64,000 nucleotides of DNA. Source: Shewanella oneidensis MR-1. Its GTDB lineage: Bacteria > Pseudomonadota > Gammaproteobacteria > Enterobacterales > Shewanellaceae. Location: contig NC_004347.2 in NCBI RefSeq assembly GCF_000146165.2, positions 2,790,001 to 2,854,000 on the forward strand, given 5' to 3'. Under the pieces are notes generated by a model. The model did no database searches. It saw only the letters and a program-made list of their open reading frames with translations, and had not been told where the DNA came from. Shown here piece after piece: positions 1 through 7,703 of this stretch; the stretch's first letter is position 1; each line of letters begins with the position of its first letter. A program made the translations under genes and the position numbers.

Positions 1-1455
1 TGGGAAGCCTTTAAAACGGATTACCTACGTTTTGAGCAGCCCACTATGACGGTGTGCTATGAGCGCTTAAAAGAAATCGCCAAGGATAAAGGTTGGGCTA
101 TCCCAAGCCTTAAAAGCCTAAGCCGCCGCATGGATTTTGAAGTGCCAGCACAGCAATTGGTGTTATTGCGCCAAGGCGAGCATGCATTGCACCAGTTATA
201 CCCACCGCAAGAACGTAGCGTTGAAGATATGCATGCTATGCAGTGGATTAACGGCGACGGCTACCAACACAACGTATTTGTAAAATGGTTTAACGGCGAG
301 ATCCTACGCCCTAAAACATGGTTTTGGCAGGATGTATACAGCCGCAAAATTATCGGGTGGCGCTGTGATATTAGCGAAAACACAGACTCTATTCGCCTAT
401 CGCTTATGGATGTGTTTAGCACCTATGGCATACCTCAAGAACTCACCATCGATAACACCCGCGCCGCGGCTAACAAATGGATGACCGGAGGCGTAGCAAA
501 CCGCTATCGCTTTAAAGTGAAGGAAGATGATCCGTTGGGGCTTATCCCCATGATGGGTATCAAACTGCATTGGTCGAGTGTGATCCTCGGTAAAGGCCAC
601 GGCCAAGCCAAGCCCATCGAACGCGCCTTTGGTGTGGGCGGGCTTGAAGAATATATCGACAAACACCCAAGCAACCACGGCGCTTATACGGGTTCAAACC
701 CAACCGCCAAGCCAGACAACTACGGCAGCAAAGCCATTGATGCTGAGGTATTTATACAAACCATCGCCAAAGGCGTGGAGATGTATAACGCCAAAGTGGG
801 CCGCACTACCGAAGCTTGCAAAGGCTTTATGAGCTTTGATCAAGCCTTTGAGGCCAGCTATCAAACCGCTGAAATCCGCAAAGCGACCAAGGCACAGCTT
901 TACATGATGATGCTGCAAGCCGAGGCCGCGCTGGTATCTAAACACGGCACTTTAACCCTTGATGCAGGCGGCAGCATTAAAGGCCGTAAAAACCGCTATT
1001 ACAACGAGCAGCTAATGAACTACGTCGGTAAAAAACTGGTCGCGCGTTTTGACCCGCAAAAGCTGCACGACTCTATCGAAGTTTATGCCCTTAACGGCGT
1101 CCATATTTGCACCGCCGAATGTATTGAGAAGGATGCCTTTAACGATACCCAATCCGCCCGTGAGACCAAGCGTAAGCGCACTCAGTTTGTCAAAAATAAC
1201 AAACAGGCAGCAGAGGCCAAGCTCAGCGTGGATATGTTGGAACTGGCAGCGATGATGCGCCCAGCCGCCGAAGAAGTGATCCCCGAAACCAAAGTGGTGC
1301 AAATGGTTCGCCCTGCCAGCTTTGGCAATACCGCCGCAGCCGTGGCCTATGAAATTGAGCACGAACCCGAAGCCGAACACCGCGCCCAATGCGCCGCCAA
1401 CTTTAGCGAAAGCGTGGCGTTATTGAAGCAGCAACGGCTTAAAAACCGACTTTAA
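1..1455 (+). CDS. Mu-type transposase A, C-terminal 484 residues (5' end outside window)
   Basis: This is the DDE recombinase that inserts the phage by replicative transposition and binds the phage ends. The reading frame is open from base 1, so the first ATG at 46 is internal; Mu A is about 660 aa and roughly the first quarter is missing. The catalytic core is intact: first Asp in NGDGY (codon at 256), second Asp in TIDNTR (codon at 451), Glu in PIERAFG (codon at 619). The beta-barrel domain and the C-terminal B-interacting tail follow. The protein aligns with Mu A almost residue for residue through the core, so it should be active if the missing N-terminal end-binding domain is intact. MuB follows 44 bases downstream. 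Confidence 0.97.
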   Translation, partial: WEAFKTDYLRFEQPTMTVCYERLKEIAKDKGWAIPSLKSLSRRMDFEVPAQQLVLLRQGEHALHQLYPPQERSVEDMHAMQWINGDGYQHNVFVKWFNGEILRPKTWFWQDVYSRKIIGWRCDISENTDSIRLSLMDVFSTYGIPQELTIDNTRAAANKWMTGGVANRYRFKVKEDDPLGLIPMMGIKLHWSSVILGKGHGQAKPIERAFGVGGLEEYIDKHPSNHGAYTGSNPTAKPDNYGSKAIDAEVFIQTIAKGVEMYNAKVGRTTEACKGFMSFDQAFEASYQTAEIRKATKAQLYMMMLQAEAALVSKHGTLTLDAGGSIKGRKNRYYNEQLMNYVGKKLVARFDPQKLHDSIEVYALNGVHICTAECIEKDAFNDTQSARETKRKRTQFVKNNKQAAEAKLSVDMLELAAMMRPAAEEVIPETKVVQMVRPASFGNTAAAVAYEIEHEPEAEHRAQCAANFSESVALLKQQRLKNRL

Positions 1456-1490
1456 CACCCGTTTAAACCCCTATTAAACCAGCAATAAAA
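1450..1490 (+). repeat. 11-bp-period TTTAAAC array, copy 1 (four units)
   Basis: Four 8-base units start at 1450, 1461, 1472 and 1483, each separated by three bases: CTTTAACA, GTTTAAAC, TATTAAAC, CAATAAAA. The array spans the stop of the transposase gene and ends just before the ribosome binding site of muB. The same periodic pattern recurs at 5938, 15915, 19435, 25910 and 31072. The role is unknown; the helical spacing suggests a protein binding array on one face of the DNA. Confidence 0.6.
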
Positions 1491-1499
1491 GGACGAAAT

Positions 1500-2456
1500 A
1501 TGTCAAACGTACACAGCCTAACGGCCAAAGATAGCAAAGCTGAAATCCGTAAAACGGATGTAGTAATGCAAATTAATACCCTAATTGAAGCAGGGCGCGT
1601 AGTCGCGGCGCATTTAGCGCAAGAGATTAGCGTTGCCCCCTCCACCCTAAGCCAAGTGCTTAATGGTCAATACAAGGCTAACACCACGCAAGTGGTTAAA
1701 AAGCTAGATAACTGGCTGCGTATGCGTGAGCAGCGCGAGGCTAACCCAAATCTAGACCCGGGCTTTGTGCTAACGCCCACCGCCAATTTAGTTATGGATA
1801 ACCTTTCTTATGCCCAAATTACGCAAGCAATAGTAGTGATTATTGGTGCGTCAGGTGTGGGCAAAAGCAGAGCTTTAGAAGAGTACCAGCGCAGCAATAA
1901 CAACGTTTGGAAGGTTATCGCCAGCCCATCACGTTCAAGCCTTACCGAGCTGCTGTACGAAATCGCCATGGAGCTAGGCATGGCACAAGCACCGCGTACC
2001 AAAGGCCCATTAGCCCGTGTTATTCGCCAGCGCCTTAAGGGCAGCGAAGGCTTAATCATCGTGGATGAAGCCGACCACCTCGATTACCCCACGCTTGAAG
2101 AACTGCGGATCCTGCAAGAGGAAACTGGCATTGGCATGGCGCTAGTGGGTAACAACAAGGTTTACACCCAGTTAACCGGTGGCCGTCGTAACGAAGACTA
2201 TGCCCGCCTGTTCTCGCGCATTGCTAAAAAACTCAGCATCAATAAAACCAAACAAGCCGACGTTCGCGCCATTGCAAAGGCGTGGAACCTCCAGCACGAC
2301 GCAGAGATAAGCCTGATGATCCAAATCAGCGAGAAACCAGGTGGCCTACGCCTACTGAGTAAAACGCTCAAGCTCGCCGCCATGTTTGCCAAAGGCGCGG
2401 CGATTACTGAGGCGCTGCTGCGCACCGCGTTTAACGAACTCGAAACCAATGAATGA
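1500..2456 (+). CDS. Mu-type DNA transposition protein B, AAA+ ATPase
   Basis: This protein binds target DNA as an ATP-dependent filament, delivers it to transposase A and gives target immunity. It is 318 aa, close to the 312 aa of Mu B. An N-terminal helix-turn-helix is visible around residues 35-60 (VAPSTLSQVLNGQY). Walker A GASGVGKS lies at about 116-123 and Walker B IIVDEAD at about 186-192, followed by the sensor region and a helical C-terminal domain. The ATG at 1500 is preceded by AAGGA. It is probably cotranscribed with the transposase. Confidence 0.96.
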   Translation: MSNVHSLTAKDSKAEIRKTDVVMQINTLIEAGRVVAAHLAQEISVAPSTLSQVLNGQYKANTTQVVKKLDNWLRMREQREANPNLDPGFVLTPTANLVMDNLSYAQITQAIVVIIGASGVGKSRALEEYQRSNNNVWKVIASPSRSSLTELLYEIAMELGMAQAPRTKGPLARVIRQRLKGSEGLIIVDEADHLDYPTLEELRILQEETGIGMALVGNNKVYTQLTGGRRNEDYARLFSRIAKKLSINKTKQADVRAIAKAWNLQHDAEISLMIQISEKPGGLRLLSKTLKLAAMFAKGAAITEALLRTAFNELETNE

Positions 2457-2463
2457 GGTGGGT

Positions 2464-2718
2464 ATGGAACTGTGCTCTGAAAAAAAAGGTGGTTATGCCG
2501 CCACTTTATGTGAACACATGGCAGCTATTGCGGATGTATTCCCTACTAAAAAATCAAAAGGGATTTACAAGCACACGATAGTAAACCTAATGACTGGTGA
2601 GTCAAAAGGCACCTTAGTAAAGGTTAAGCAAGGTGAACATTTGACTGAAGGTTTGGTATTCAACTACTGCCCATTTTGTGGCGGAAAACTGCGCGATACC
2701 TCTAAGGATGGTGAGTGA
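2464..2718 (+). CDS. small early phage protein with C-terminal zinc-ribbon-like motif
   Basis: An 84-aa protein of unknown function just downstream of muB. The only recognisable feature is YCPFCGGKL near the C-terminus, a CxxC knuckle typical of half a zinc ribbon; a second cysteine pair is not obvious. I chose the ATG at 2464 because GAGGTG lies directly upstream; the in-frame ATG at 2449 overlaps muB. The stop overlaps the ATG of the next gene, so the two are translationally coupled. Confidence 0.7.
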   Translation: MELCSEKKGGYAATLCEHMAAIADVFPTKKSKGIYKHTIVNLMTGESKGTLVKVKQGEHLTEGLVFNYCPFCGGKLRDTSKDGE

Positions 2719-3035
2719 TGGCAACTGAATCAATTATGCAATTTATCGTTTTTTGGTCGGGTGTCGCGGTAATCGCTTACCTCTGTTACTGCCTCGCGGG
2801 CTTTGTTAGTCGCATGCTAAATCTGTTTAGTGACGAGCCAGATAGCGAGCAAACCTACACCGATGACAACGGCGTTAAGTGGTTTAAGTACGGCGTGGAA
2901 TACACCGACCAACGTGGCCGCACGATGACGTTTGATATCTGGGCGCTGTCGTTTGCAGATGCTGACCGCCACCTAAATCAGATCGCTAATAATGGTCGCG
3001 TTTACGGCCAAATCTACTGCCAAGTAAAGGGGTAA
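2718..3035 (+). CDS. small early phage membrane protein
   Basis: A 105-aa protein with one hydrophobic segment at about residues 8-32 (FIVFWSGVAVIAYLCYCLAG) followed by a hydrophilic domain, so probably one membrane pass with a cytoplasmic C-terminus. There is no cleavage motif that would make it secreted. The ATG at 2718 overlaps the preceding stop. I do not recognise a family. Its position in the early operon is where Mu carries accessory genes that act on the host. Confidence 0.7.
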   Translation: MATESIMQFIVFWSGVAVIAYLCYCLAGFVSRMLNLFSDEPDSEQTYTDDNGVKWFKYGVEYTDQRGRTMTFDIWALSFADADRHLNQIANNGRVYGQIYCQVKG

Positions 3036-3038
3036 ACC

Positions 3039-3266
3039 ATGCAAGCACTAGCACAAAACGGCGCAACAAAAACCGTGATTTTTAAAGGTAAAGCCATTGA
3101 GGTTGACCTAATTATCACCAATCGCCACGGAAAGCCATTTGCATTTGATCGTGTAGCAGTAGAAGTACGCGGCGGCTTTTGTTTAGACCAAATGCGCGAT
3201 GACGAAATCATCGTTGCACCTGGGCTGATTTACCGTGAAATGCATCGTGAAGTGAAGGAGGCTTAA
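3039..3266 (+). CDS. small early phage protein, unknown function
   Basis: A 75-aa soluble protein of alternating beta-strand character with no recognised motif. It starts three bases after the preceding stop with a GGGGTAAACC leader, and AAGGAGG near its 3' end serves the next gene. It is part of the tightly packed early operon. Confidence 0.65.
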   Translation: MQALAQNGATKTVIFKGKAIEVDLIITNRHGKPFAFDRVAVEVRGGFCLDQMRDDEIIVAPGLIYREMHREVKEA

Positions 3267-3268
3267 CC

Positions 3269-3589
3269 ATGAGATCACTTATTGAAAAACAGGCAATCGC
3301 CCTCGCTGCTGTGGGTGTTTTAAAGCTCAATGGTTGCCATGTGTTAACCATCAATACCAGCCACTTAACACCAGTGATTGATATCGACAAACCCTTTGAT
3401 CGGCTACGCCGCAAGGCCGCGCATATTACCGAAGTACACCGCGGCATTGTAAACAAAATTTGTGTGGCCACTTGCCAAGGTTGCCTAGTGCGCTGGCCAG
3501 ATGATGGCTTGGATTTACCCGAACAACTTACCACCACCCTAAACCCATATTCGCCTGAGTTAATCAGCGTGTGGCCTAAGAATTTTTAA
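3269..3589 (+). CDS. small early phage protein, unknown function
   Basis: A 106-aa protein starting two bases after the preceding gene, with a strong AAGGAGG upstream. A CxxC pair (ATCQGCLVRWP) in the second half could bind a metal, but no partner pair is clear. I do not recognise the family. Confidence 0.65.
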   Translation: MRSLIEKQAIALAAVGVLKLNGCHVLTINTSHLTPVIDIDKPFDRLRRKAAHITEVHRGIVNKICVATCQGCLVRWPDDGLDLPEQLTTTLNPYSPELISVWPKNF

Positions 3590-3603
3590 TAAGGAACTTA
3601 TAG

Positions 3604-4224
3604 ATGAACACCACAAACCAAACCGCCCCACAGGGCTTCCGCTTAAATGCTCTCGGTCACGCAGTACCAGAAAGCCAAATCAAAGAGATCGACAAGCTGC
3701 GCGACGAGTTAGTGCTGCAAATTGTCACTGCTGCCAAAGAAATGCAAGGCCACATGGCGACCTACAAAGCTACCTCAATGCGCGCGGTAGCTGACTTTAT
3801 CGACCTTAGCGCCAGCGAGTTTGGCGTTAAGTTTGGCGGCACTAAGGGCAATGTCTCGCTGGTGTCATTCGACGGTAAATACAAGGTCCAGCGCAGCATC
3901 GGCGAACACCGTGTTTTTGATGAACGGATCCAAGCGGCCAAGTCAAAAATTGATGACTGCATTAAGCGTTGGTCTGTAGGTTCAAACGACCATATCAAAG
4001 CCTTAGTTGAGCTGTCATTTAAGGTGAACAAACAGGGTTATATCGACATTAACCAAGTGCTGAGCCTGCGCCAGTTAGACATAGATGACACAGATTGGCG
4101 CTCGGCTATGGACGCGATAGCTGACTCAATCCAAGTGATGGGAAGTACGCCTTACTTGCGCGTTTACGAACGCCAAGACGATGGCACCTATAAGCAGATC
4201 TCGCTAGATATCGCCAAGTTGTAA
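3604..4224 (+). CDS. DUF3164 family early phage protein
   Basis: A 206-aa protein that looks like the DUF3164 family found in many Mu-like prophages between muB and gemA. The family has no established activity. Visible features are an N-terminal PQGFRLNALGHAVPE segment, a long helical region at about 25-70 and a mixed C-terminal domain. The start ATG is preceded by AAGGAAC. It sits where other Mu-like phages may carry the Gam nuclease inhibitor, but it does not look like Gam. Confidence 0.8.
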   Translation: MNTTNQTAPQGFRLNALGHAVPESQIKEIDKLRDELVLQIVTAAKEMQGHMATYKATSMRAVADFIDLSASEFGVKFGGTKGNVSLVSFDGKYKVQRSIGEHRVFDERIQAAKSKIDDCIKRWSVGSNDHIKALVELSFKVNKQGYIDINQVLSLRQLDIDDTDWRSAMDAIADSIQVMGSTPYLRVYERQDDGTYKQISLDIAKL

Positions 4225-4226
4225 CC

Positions 4227-4499
4227 ATGCAGCTGTTTACCCGATATGGAGAGGTAAACGTCAGTCGCCACGCGGTTATCCGCTGGCGACAACGAACAGG
4301 CAAAAGCTTTGCCGAGATGGTACATGCAATCGCTAACGCCACTAGGCCAAGCAAGCGCCAACTAAGACGGATCATTAAGCGGGCACCTTGGCAACCAAAG
4401 CGAATATTGGAATGTGACTGCGCCTACTTTGTGATTGTGAACAAGCACATTGTCACGGTTTACGACAAACGATGGGACAAAACCAACGATGCAACATGA
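4227..4499 (+). CDS. small basic early phage protein
   Basis: A 90-aa, strongly basic protein. The segment SRHAVIRWRQRTGKS and a C-terminal FVIVNKHIVTVYDKRW strand resemble the layout of small RelE/DUF4258-like folds, but this is only an impression. It starts two bases after the DUF3164 gene and its 3' end overlaps the next start by 11 bases. Confidence 0.65.
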   Translation: MQLFTRYGEVNVSRHAVIRWRQRTGKSFAEMVHAIANATRPSKRQLRRIIKRAPWQPKRILECDCAYFVIVNKHIVTVYDKRWDKTNDAT

Positions 4500-4725
4500 T
4501 CTTAAATGGCTGTTCACCGCGCCATACAGCAGAGGTGAGTTAGAGAAAGAAATCAAAATGGCCGAGGCCATTATTGAAACCGAAGGCACCGCCTACCCCG
4601 ATTCAAGCTTTGAGGATGGTTATATCGCCGCCCTTAACTTTGTACTGGGTAACGAGCAATCGAGCATGCGCGAAGAGTTTGATGCGTTAATCGCAGAGGG
4701 CAAGCTCAATGGCCAAACACCATAA
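4489..4725 (+). CDS. small early phage protein, unknown function
   Basis: A 78-aa acidic, mostly helical protein. I chose the ATG at 4489 (MQHDLKWLF), which overlaps the preceding gene, rather than an upstream GTG. It overlaps the next gene by 17 bases. No family recognised. Confidence 0.65.
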   Translation: MQHDLKWLFTAPYSRGELEKEIKMAEAIIETEGTAYPDSSFEDGYIAALNFVLGNEQSSMREEFDALIAEGKLNGQTP

Positions 4726-4891
4726 CGATGTGATCAAAAGCGTGATGGCCTATGGGCGATTTAAAAAGCCTGAACAGGCGGAACAATGGGCCATCGATAA
4801 CTTTGGCGCTAACTGGCGAAACCGCAAAGCGCCAAAGGCAAAACGAGTAGTAGTGAAAGATACCGGCGAGAAGGAATGGGACGATGAGTGA
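4709..4891 (+). CDS. small basic early phage protein
   Basis: A 60-aa basic protein with a lysine/arginine-rich C-terminal half (NRKAPKAKRVVVK), consistent with nucleic-acid binding. It overlaps genes on both sides, which argues that it is really translated. No family recognised. Confidence 0.6.
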   Translation: MAKHHNDVIKSVMAYGRFKKPEQAEQWAIDNFGANWRNRKAPKAKRVVVKDTGEKEWDDE

Positions 4892-5555
4892 CAAAATTAT
4901 AGAGAAGATCAAAAAGCTTTTAAGACTAGCTAAATCAAGCAATCCACATGAAGCAGCATTAGCGCTTTCTCGTGCTCAAAAGCTCATGCAAGAGCATGGG
5001 GTTGAGACGGATGATCCTGCGCTTGCTGGCGTCAGAGATGCAACCATAGATGCATTATTTAAGGCCAGACATCCAACCAAGTATTTATTAACGCTGGCTT
5101 ACTCAATCTCCAAAGCCTTTGGCTGTGAGTTCTATTTTCAACCCACATTTAAAAATATGCGGATTGTATATATCGGTCATAACGAACGGCCAGAGGTCGC
5201 TGGTTATGTATTCAATGTTTTAGAGCGTCAACTCACCAAAGCACGTAAAGAGTTTATCGATACGTTAAGCAACAGAATGAAACGTATCAATAAAACCAAA
5301 CGCGCAGATCAATTTTGTGAGGGCTGGTGTTTTGGTGTGCATAGCAAAATTCAGGAGTTCGCCTTAACAGAACAAGAGCGAACTGAATTGATTGCCTTTA
5401 AAGACAAAGTCGATCTCGAAAAAGGCGGAGCAAGAGAGGCTAAAGGTTCAGGTCGATTAGCTGATGATGCCAGATATGAAGGCTATAAATCGGCTAAAGA
5501 TGTGACTCTTAATCATGGCGTAAACGGCCAATCACAACAACGCATTGCATCTTAA
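4884..5555 (+). CDS. DUF2786 domain-containing phage protein
   Basis: A 223-aa protein. The first 40 residues (IEKIKKLLRLAKSSNPHEAA, then ALSRAQKLMQEHGVE) are the DUF2786 signature, a short helical domain common in phage and mobile-element proteins. The remainder resembles the associated DUF7168-type region seen in other phages. Its biochemical role is not established. It overlaps the preceding gene by 8 bases and ends the first early cluster; an 83-base gap with two hairpins follows. Confidence 0.82.
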   Translation: MSDKIIEKIKKLLRLAKSSNPHEAALALSRAQKLMQEHGVETDDPALAGVRDATIDALFKARHPTKYLLTLAYSISKAFGCEFYFQPTFKNMRIVYIGHNERPEVAGYVFNVLERQLTKARKEFIDTLSNRMKRINKTKRADQFCEGWCFGVHSKIQEFALTEQERTELIAFKDKVDLEKGGAREAKGSGRLADDARYEGYKSAKDVTLNHGVNGQSQQRIAS

Positions 5556-5565
5556 GCGAAACAAG

Positions 5566-5613
5566 CAAGGCGCTTAGGTGCCTTGCCTGTCTGCTCGGCG
5601 TGGTTGCCGAGCA
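5566..5613 (+). other. two consecutive hairpins upstream of the PapB-like gene
   Basis: CAAGGC at 5566 pairs with GCCTTG at 5580, and TGCTCGGC at 5592 pairs perfectly with GCCGAGCA at 5606 over a 6-base loop. No T-run follows, so this is not a standard intrinsic terminator. It may shape the mRNA between the two early clusters or form a regulatory leader. Confidence 0.5.
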
Positions 5614-5638
5614 CTGATGAGCAGCCAAAGGAACTTAC

Positions 5639-5932
5639 ATGAAAATGTTACTACGTGGTGCAGAGTCACCAGAGCGCATAACGCTAATGCTTAAGATGAC
5701 GGGCATTAGAAGTCCAGAAATCATTGCCGCGATTTATGAGCATTTGCAATTTGGTATGCGTGAAAAGCATGCCGCGATTAAGCACGGAGTAGAACAGCAA
5801 AACCTCAATAGAGCACTCAATACGCTCAATGAATTTGCCAAAGACTACGAAGAACTTAAGGCGCTGGATTGGCAGCACTTAAACAAATTACATCAAAAAA
5901 GTGATGTTAAAAATTCAAATTTAAATATTTGA
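5639..5932 (+). CDS. PapB/FaeB-like transcriptional regulator
   Basis: A 97-aa protein. The stretch from SPEIIAAIYEHLQFG to the LNRALNTL helix lines up with the DNA-binding region of the PapB family of fimbrial phase-variation regulators (long helix, turn, recognition helix). Such proteins bind AT-rich repeated DNA in the minor groove and oligomerise. It has an AAGGAAC ribosome site and is transcribed separately or weakly coupled, with hairpins before it. An AT-rich 11-bp-period array lies immediately after its stop (5938). Regulation of phage early genes is inferred. Confidence 0.65.
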   Translation: MKMLLRGAESPERITLMLKMTGIRSPEIIAAIYEHLQFGMREKHAAIKHGVEQQNLNRALNTLNEFAKDYEELKALDWQHLNKLHQKSDVKNSNLNI

Positions 5933-5937
5933 ATATG

Positions 5938-5956
5938 GTTAAAACGCGGTTTAAAC
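5938..5956 (+). repeat. 11-bp-period TTTAAAC array, copy 2
   Basis: GTTAAAAC at 5938 and GTTTAAAC at 5949 are separated by GCG, exactly 11 bases apart. Weaker in-phase units may flank them (ATTTGAAT at 5927). It lies between the PapB-like gene and the gene at 5968. Confidence 0.55.
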
Positions 5957-5967
5957 GGGGGTGAACT

Positions 5968-6225
5968 ATGTTTGGTGAATACACGCCATTAATGAAGCCA
6001 ATGCTAATAGCGCGCCGAATGGAACGCGGCACGGCAATCATTGACGACGAGCTTGGCCTGCAAAAGCTTTGCCCCAGTTGCCATGAGTTTTGGCCGCAAG
6101 ACACGCTGTTTTGGTCGGTATCGTCACGGGAGGCTGATGGCCTGCAATGCCATTGCAAAGCCTGCCAAGACGAACGCCGCAGCGAACGTACAGTAAAAGA
6201 CAACGAACGCCGCAACGCGGCATAG
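5968..6225 (+). CDS. small phage protein with four-cysteine zinc finger
   Basis: An 85-aa protein with CPSCHEFWP at about 35-43 and CHCKACQDERR at about 61-71, giving two CxxC-type pairs about 26 residues apart, which is a plausible zinc ribbon. The C-terminus is rich in Arg/Glu. The ATG at 5968 has GGGGGTG upstream. Function unknown; similar small finger proteins occur near gemA in Mu-like phages. Confidence 0.7.
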   Translation: MFGEYTPLMKPMLIARRMERGTAIIDDELGLQKLCPSCHEFWPQDTLFWSVSSREADGLQCHCKACQDERRSERTVKDNERRNAA

Positions 6226-6234
6226 GAGTTTATT

Positions 6235-6801
6235 ATGTCTAAAGTAAATCAAGAGTTTGTTGAGCGTTTAGACAACGCTATTCAGCTGTATTTAAAAAAC
6301 GAAAACTTATCAATTAAAAATTGTGCATGTACAGCAGGTGTGTCAGAAACTGCACTGACAAAATCACTAAGACAACAAGGTTTTCTTCGTGATAAAAAAA
6401 CAGCTAAAGACCAAAAATTAGAAAAAGCAATTGAGCTATATAATACTGGTTTATCAATTCTTTCTGCATCAAAAGAAGTCGCTATTGGTAATGACACTCT
6501 TGGAAAAGCTTTGAAGAAACGTGGTCTTCTTAGGGAAAATAGGAAAGCCAGATCAATTAATCTACAAAAGGCCATTGAGTATTATCAACAGGGTTTATCT
6601 GTTAATGCCGCGGCTAAAAAGGCATGTGTTGGGCATAGCACTTTGGTTGCTGGATTGATTAAACAGCAGCTGTTACGTGAGGAAGATTCTGCGTTAGAAG
6701 TTGTCACTGATGTATATCAACCAGAAATCAAAGAAAGCCGTGGCTATAGCAAAGCCCTGCAACTGCTGCATCGTTCAGCCCGTCAACACCAAGCCGCTTA
6801 G
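6235..6801 (+). CDS. protein of three tandem helix-turn-helix repeats
   Basis: A 188-aa protein whose first 150 residues are three copies of a unit of about 46 residues. The units begin at LDNAIQLYLK, LEKAIELYNT and LQKAIEYYQQ. Each continues with a small-residue helix (CACTAGVS, ASKEVAIG, AAKKACVG), a recognition helix (ETALTKSLRQQGFLR, NDTLGKALKKRGLLR, HSTLVAGLIKQQLLR) and a basic linker. This is the pattern of homeodomain-like or resolvase-type HTH units in series. The C-terminal 40 residues are a separate basic tail. The gene is AT-richer than its neighbours. It is probably a DNA-binding regulator; its target is unknown. Confidence 0.75.
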   Translation: MSKVNQEFVERLDNAIQLYLKNENLSIKNCACTAGVSETALTKSLRQQGFLRDKKTAKDQKLEKAIELYNTGLSILSASKEVAIGNDTLGKALKKRGLLRENRKARSINLQKAIEYYQQGLSVNAAAKKACVGHSTLVAGLIKQQLLREEDSALEVVTDVYQPEIKESRGYSKALQLLHRSARQHQAA

Positions 6802-6809
6802 GGGGAAGT

Positions 6810-7343
6810 ATGTCTAACGCCCTTAAGCTGGTGCAAATCGGTAAACGTGATCTGCAACTTGACGATGATATGTACCGAAATTTGTTAGAGCAGATCACCG
6901 GCGAACGTAGCGCCAAAGGCTTGAGCGAGTCGCAGCTCAATGCAGTAGTGGATGCCATGAAGCAACGCGGCTTTAAACCTAAAGCCGCTAATGCTAAGGG
7001 CAAGCCAAAAGCGCGGGCGGCTGAGGTCGCTAAGATCCGTGTTATTTGGTTGGTGATGTTTGAACAAGGCTTTGTGCGCAGCAAAACCGAGGTGGCATTA
7101 AACACTTACGTTAAGCGGATGACAAAAACCAGTAATGGCCAAGGCGTTGATCGTATCGAGTGGCTAACATCAGATAAGGCCGTACAGGTATTGGAAGGGT
7201 TAAAGAAGTGGCATTACCGCTGTATGGCCGATGCGATTGTTGCCCGTGGTGGCCGCGTTCCTGCTAATGATAAATTGACAGGACCAGCAGGCTATGAAAA
7301 GTTAGCGGTATACTATGAGGAGAATTATTGTGGCAATGTATGA
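6810..7343 (+). CDS. GemA-like regulatory protein (Mu gp16 family, DUF1018)
   Basis: A 177-aa protein matching the phage gp16/GemA family (DUF1018): KLVQIGKRDLQLDDDMYRNLL at the N-terminus and a conserved C-terminal half with QVLEGLKKWHYRC. In Mu, GemA alters host gene expression and DNA topology, and its gene directly precedes mor as it does here. A GGGGGAAG ribosome site precedes the ATG. The 3' end overlaps the next reading frame. Confidence 0.9.
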   Translation: MSNALKLVQIGKRDLQLDDDMYRNLLEQITGERSAKGLSESQLNAVVDAMKQRGFKPKAANAKGKPKARAAEVAKIRVIWLVMFEQGFVRSKTEVALNTYVKRMTKTSNGQGVDRIEWLTSDKAVQVLEGLKKWHYRCMADAIVARGGRVPANDKLTGPAGYEKLAVYYEENYCGNV

Positions 7344-7614
7344 AGTAGACTTTTTGTTTTTAGGTGGTCCAGTTGATGGTAAAAGATTAACCATGCCGGT
7401 TTATGATTTTGAAAATTACCCATCATTTTGTGATATACCAAAAAACCCAGAGGGTTTGGATTGGTCTGAAAAAGTTAGATACAATCGACGAGTGTTGATC
7501 ACACCACGTGGTTATAAACATACTATTTATTTTGATTCTAGATTGTCAGAAGATGAACAAACTTCGCTAATGTATGCATGGGCAGAGAACGTTGCAAATA
7601 ACCCAATCCCATGA
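7330..7614 (+). CDS. small phage protein, unknown function, GTG start
   Basis: A 94-aa protein. GTG at 7330 is chosen because AGGAG lies 7 bases upstream; the ATG at 7336 is the alternative. It begins MAMYEVDFLFLGGPVDGKRL, which could be a beta-strand-rich soluble domain; similar GGPxDG motifs occur in small phage and actinobacterial proteins of unknown role. It is AT-rich, overlaps gemA and is followed by a terminator. Confidence 0.65.
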   Translation: MAMYEVDFLFLGGPVDGKRLTMPVYDFENYPSFCDIPKNPEGLDWSEKVRYNRRVLITPRGYKHTIYFDSRLSEDEQTSLMYAWAENVANNPIP

Positions 7615-7642
7615 AGATGGGATCATCTATGCCGTATACTAA

Positions 7643-7669
7643 CAACACCTCGCCTTGCGGGGTGTTTTT
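7643..7669 (+). terminator. intrinsic terminator ending the early operon
   Basis: ACACC-T-CGC pairs with GCG-G-GGTGT around a CTT-type loop and is followed by TTTTTC. It separates the early genes from the Mor/C-type activator, as expected for the early/middle boundary of a Mu-like phage. Confidence 0.8.
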
Positions 7670-7703
7670 CTATCCAGCTTTTAAACTAACCTAGGTGACG
7701 GCC

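Noticed and set aside
397..1389. Long minus-strand open frames opposite the transposase gene
   Set aside because: They are antisense shadows of a strongly conserved coding sequence and contain low-complexity translations.
2386..2463. Extended N-terminus of the zinc-knuckle gene overlapping muB
   Set aside because: The added residues are Arg-rich shadow of muB; ATG at 2464 has a ribosome site.
7274..7312. TTGACA and TATACT inside gemA as a promoter
   Set aside because: The spacing is 28 bases, too long for sigma-70.
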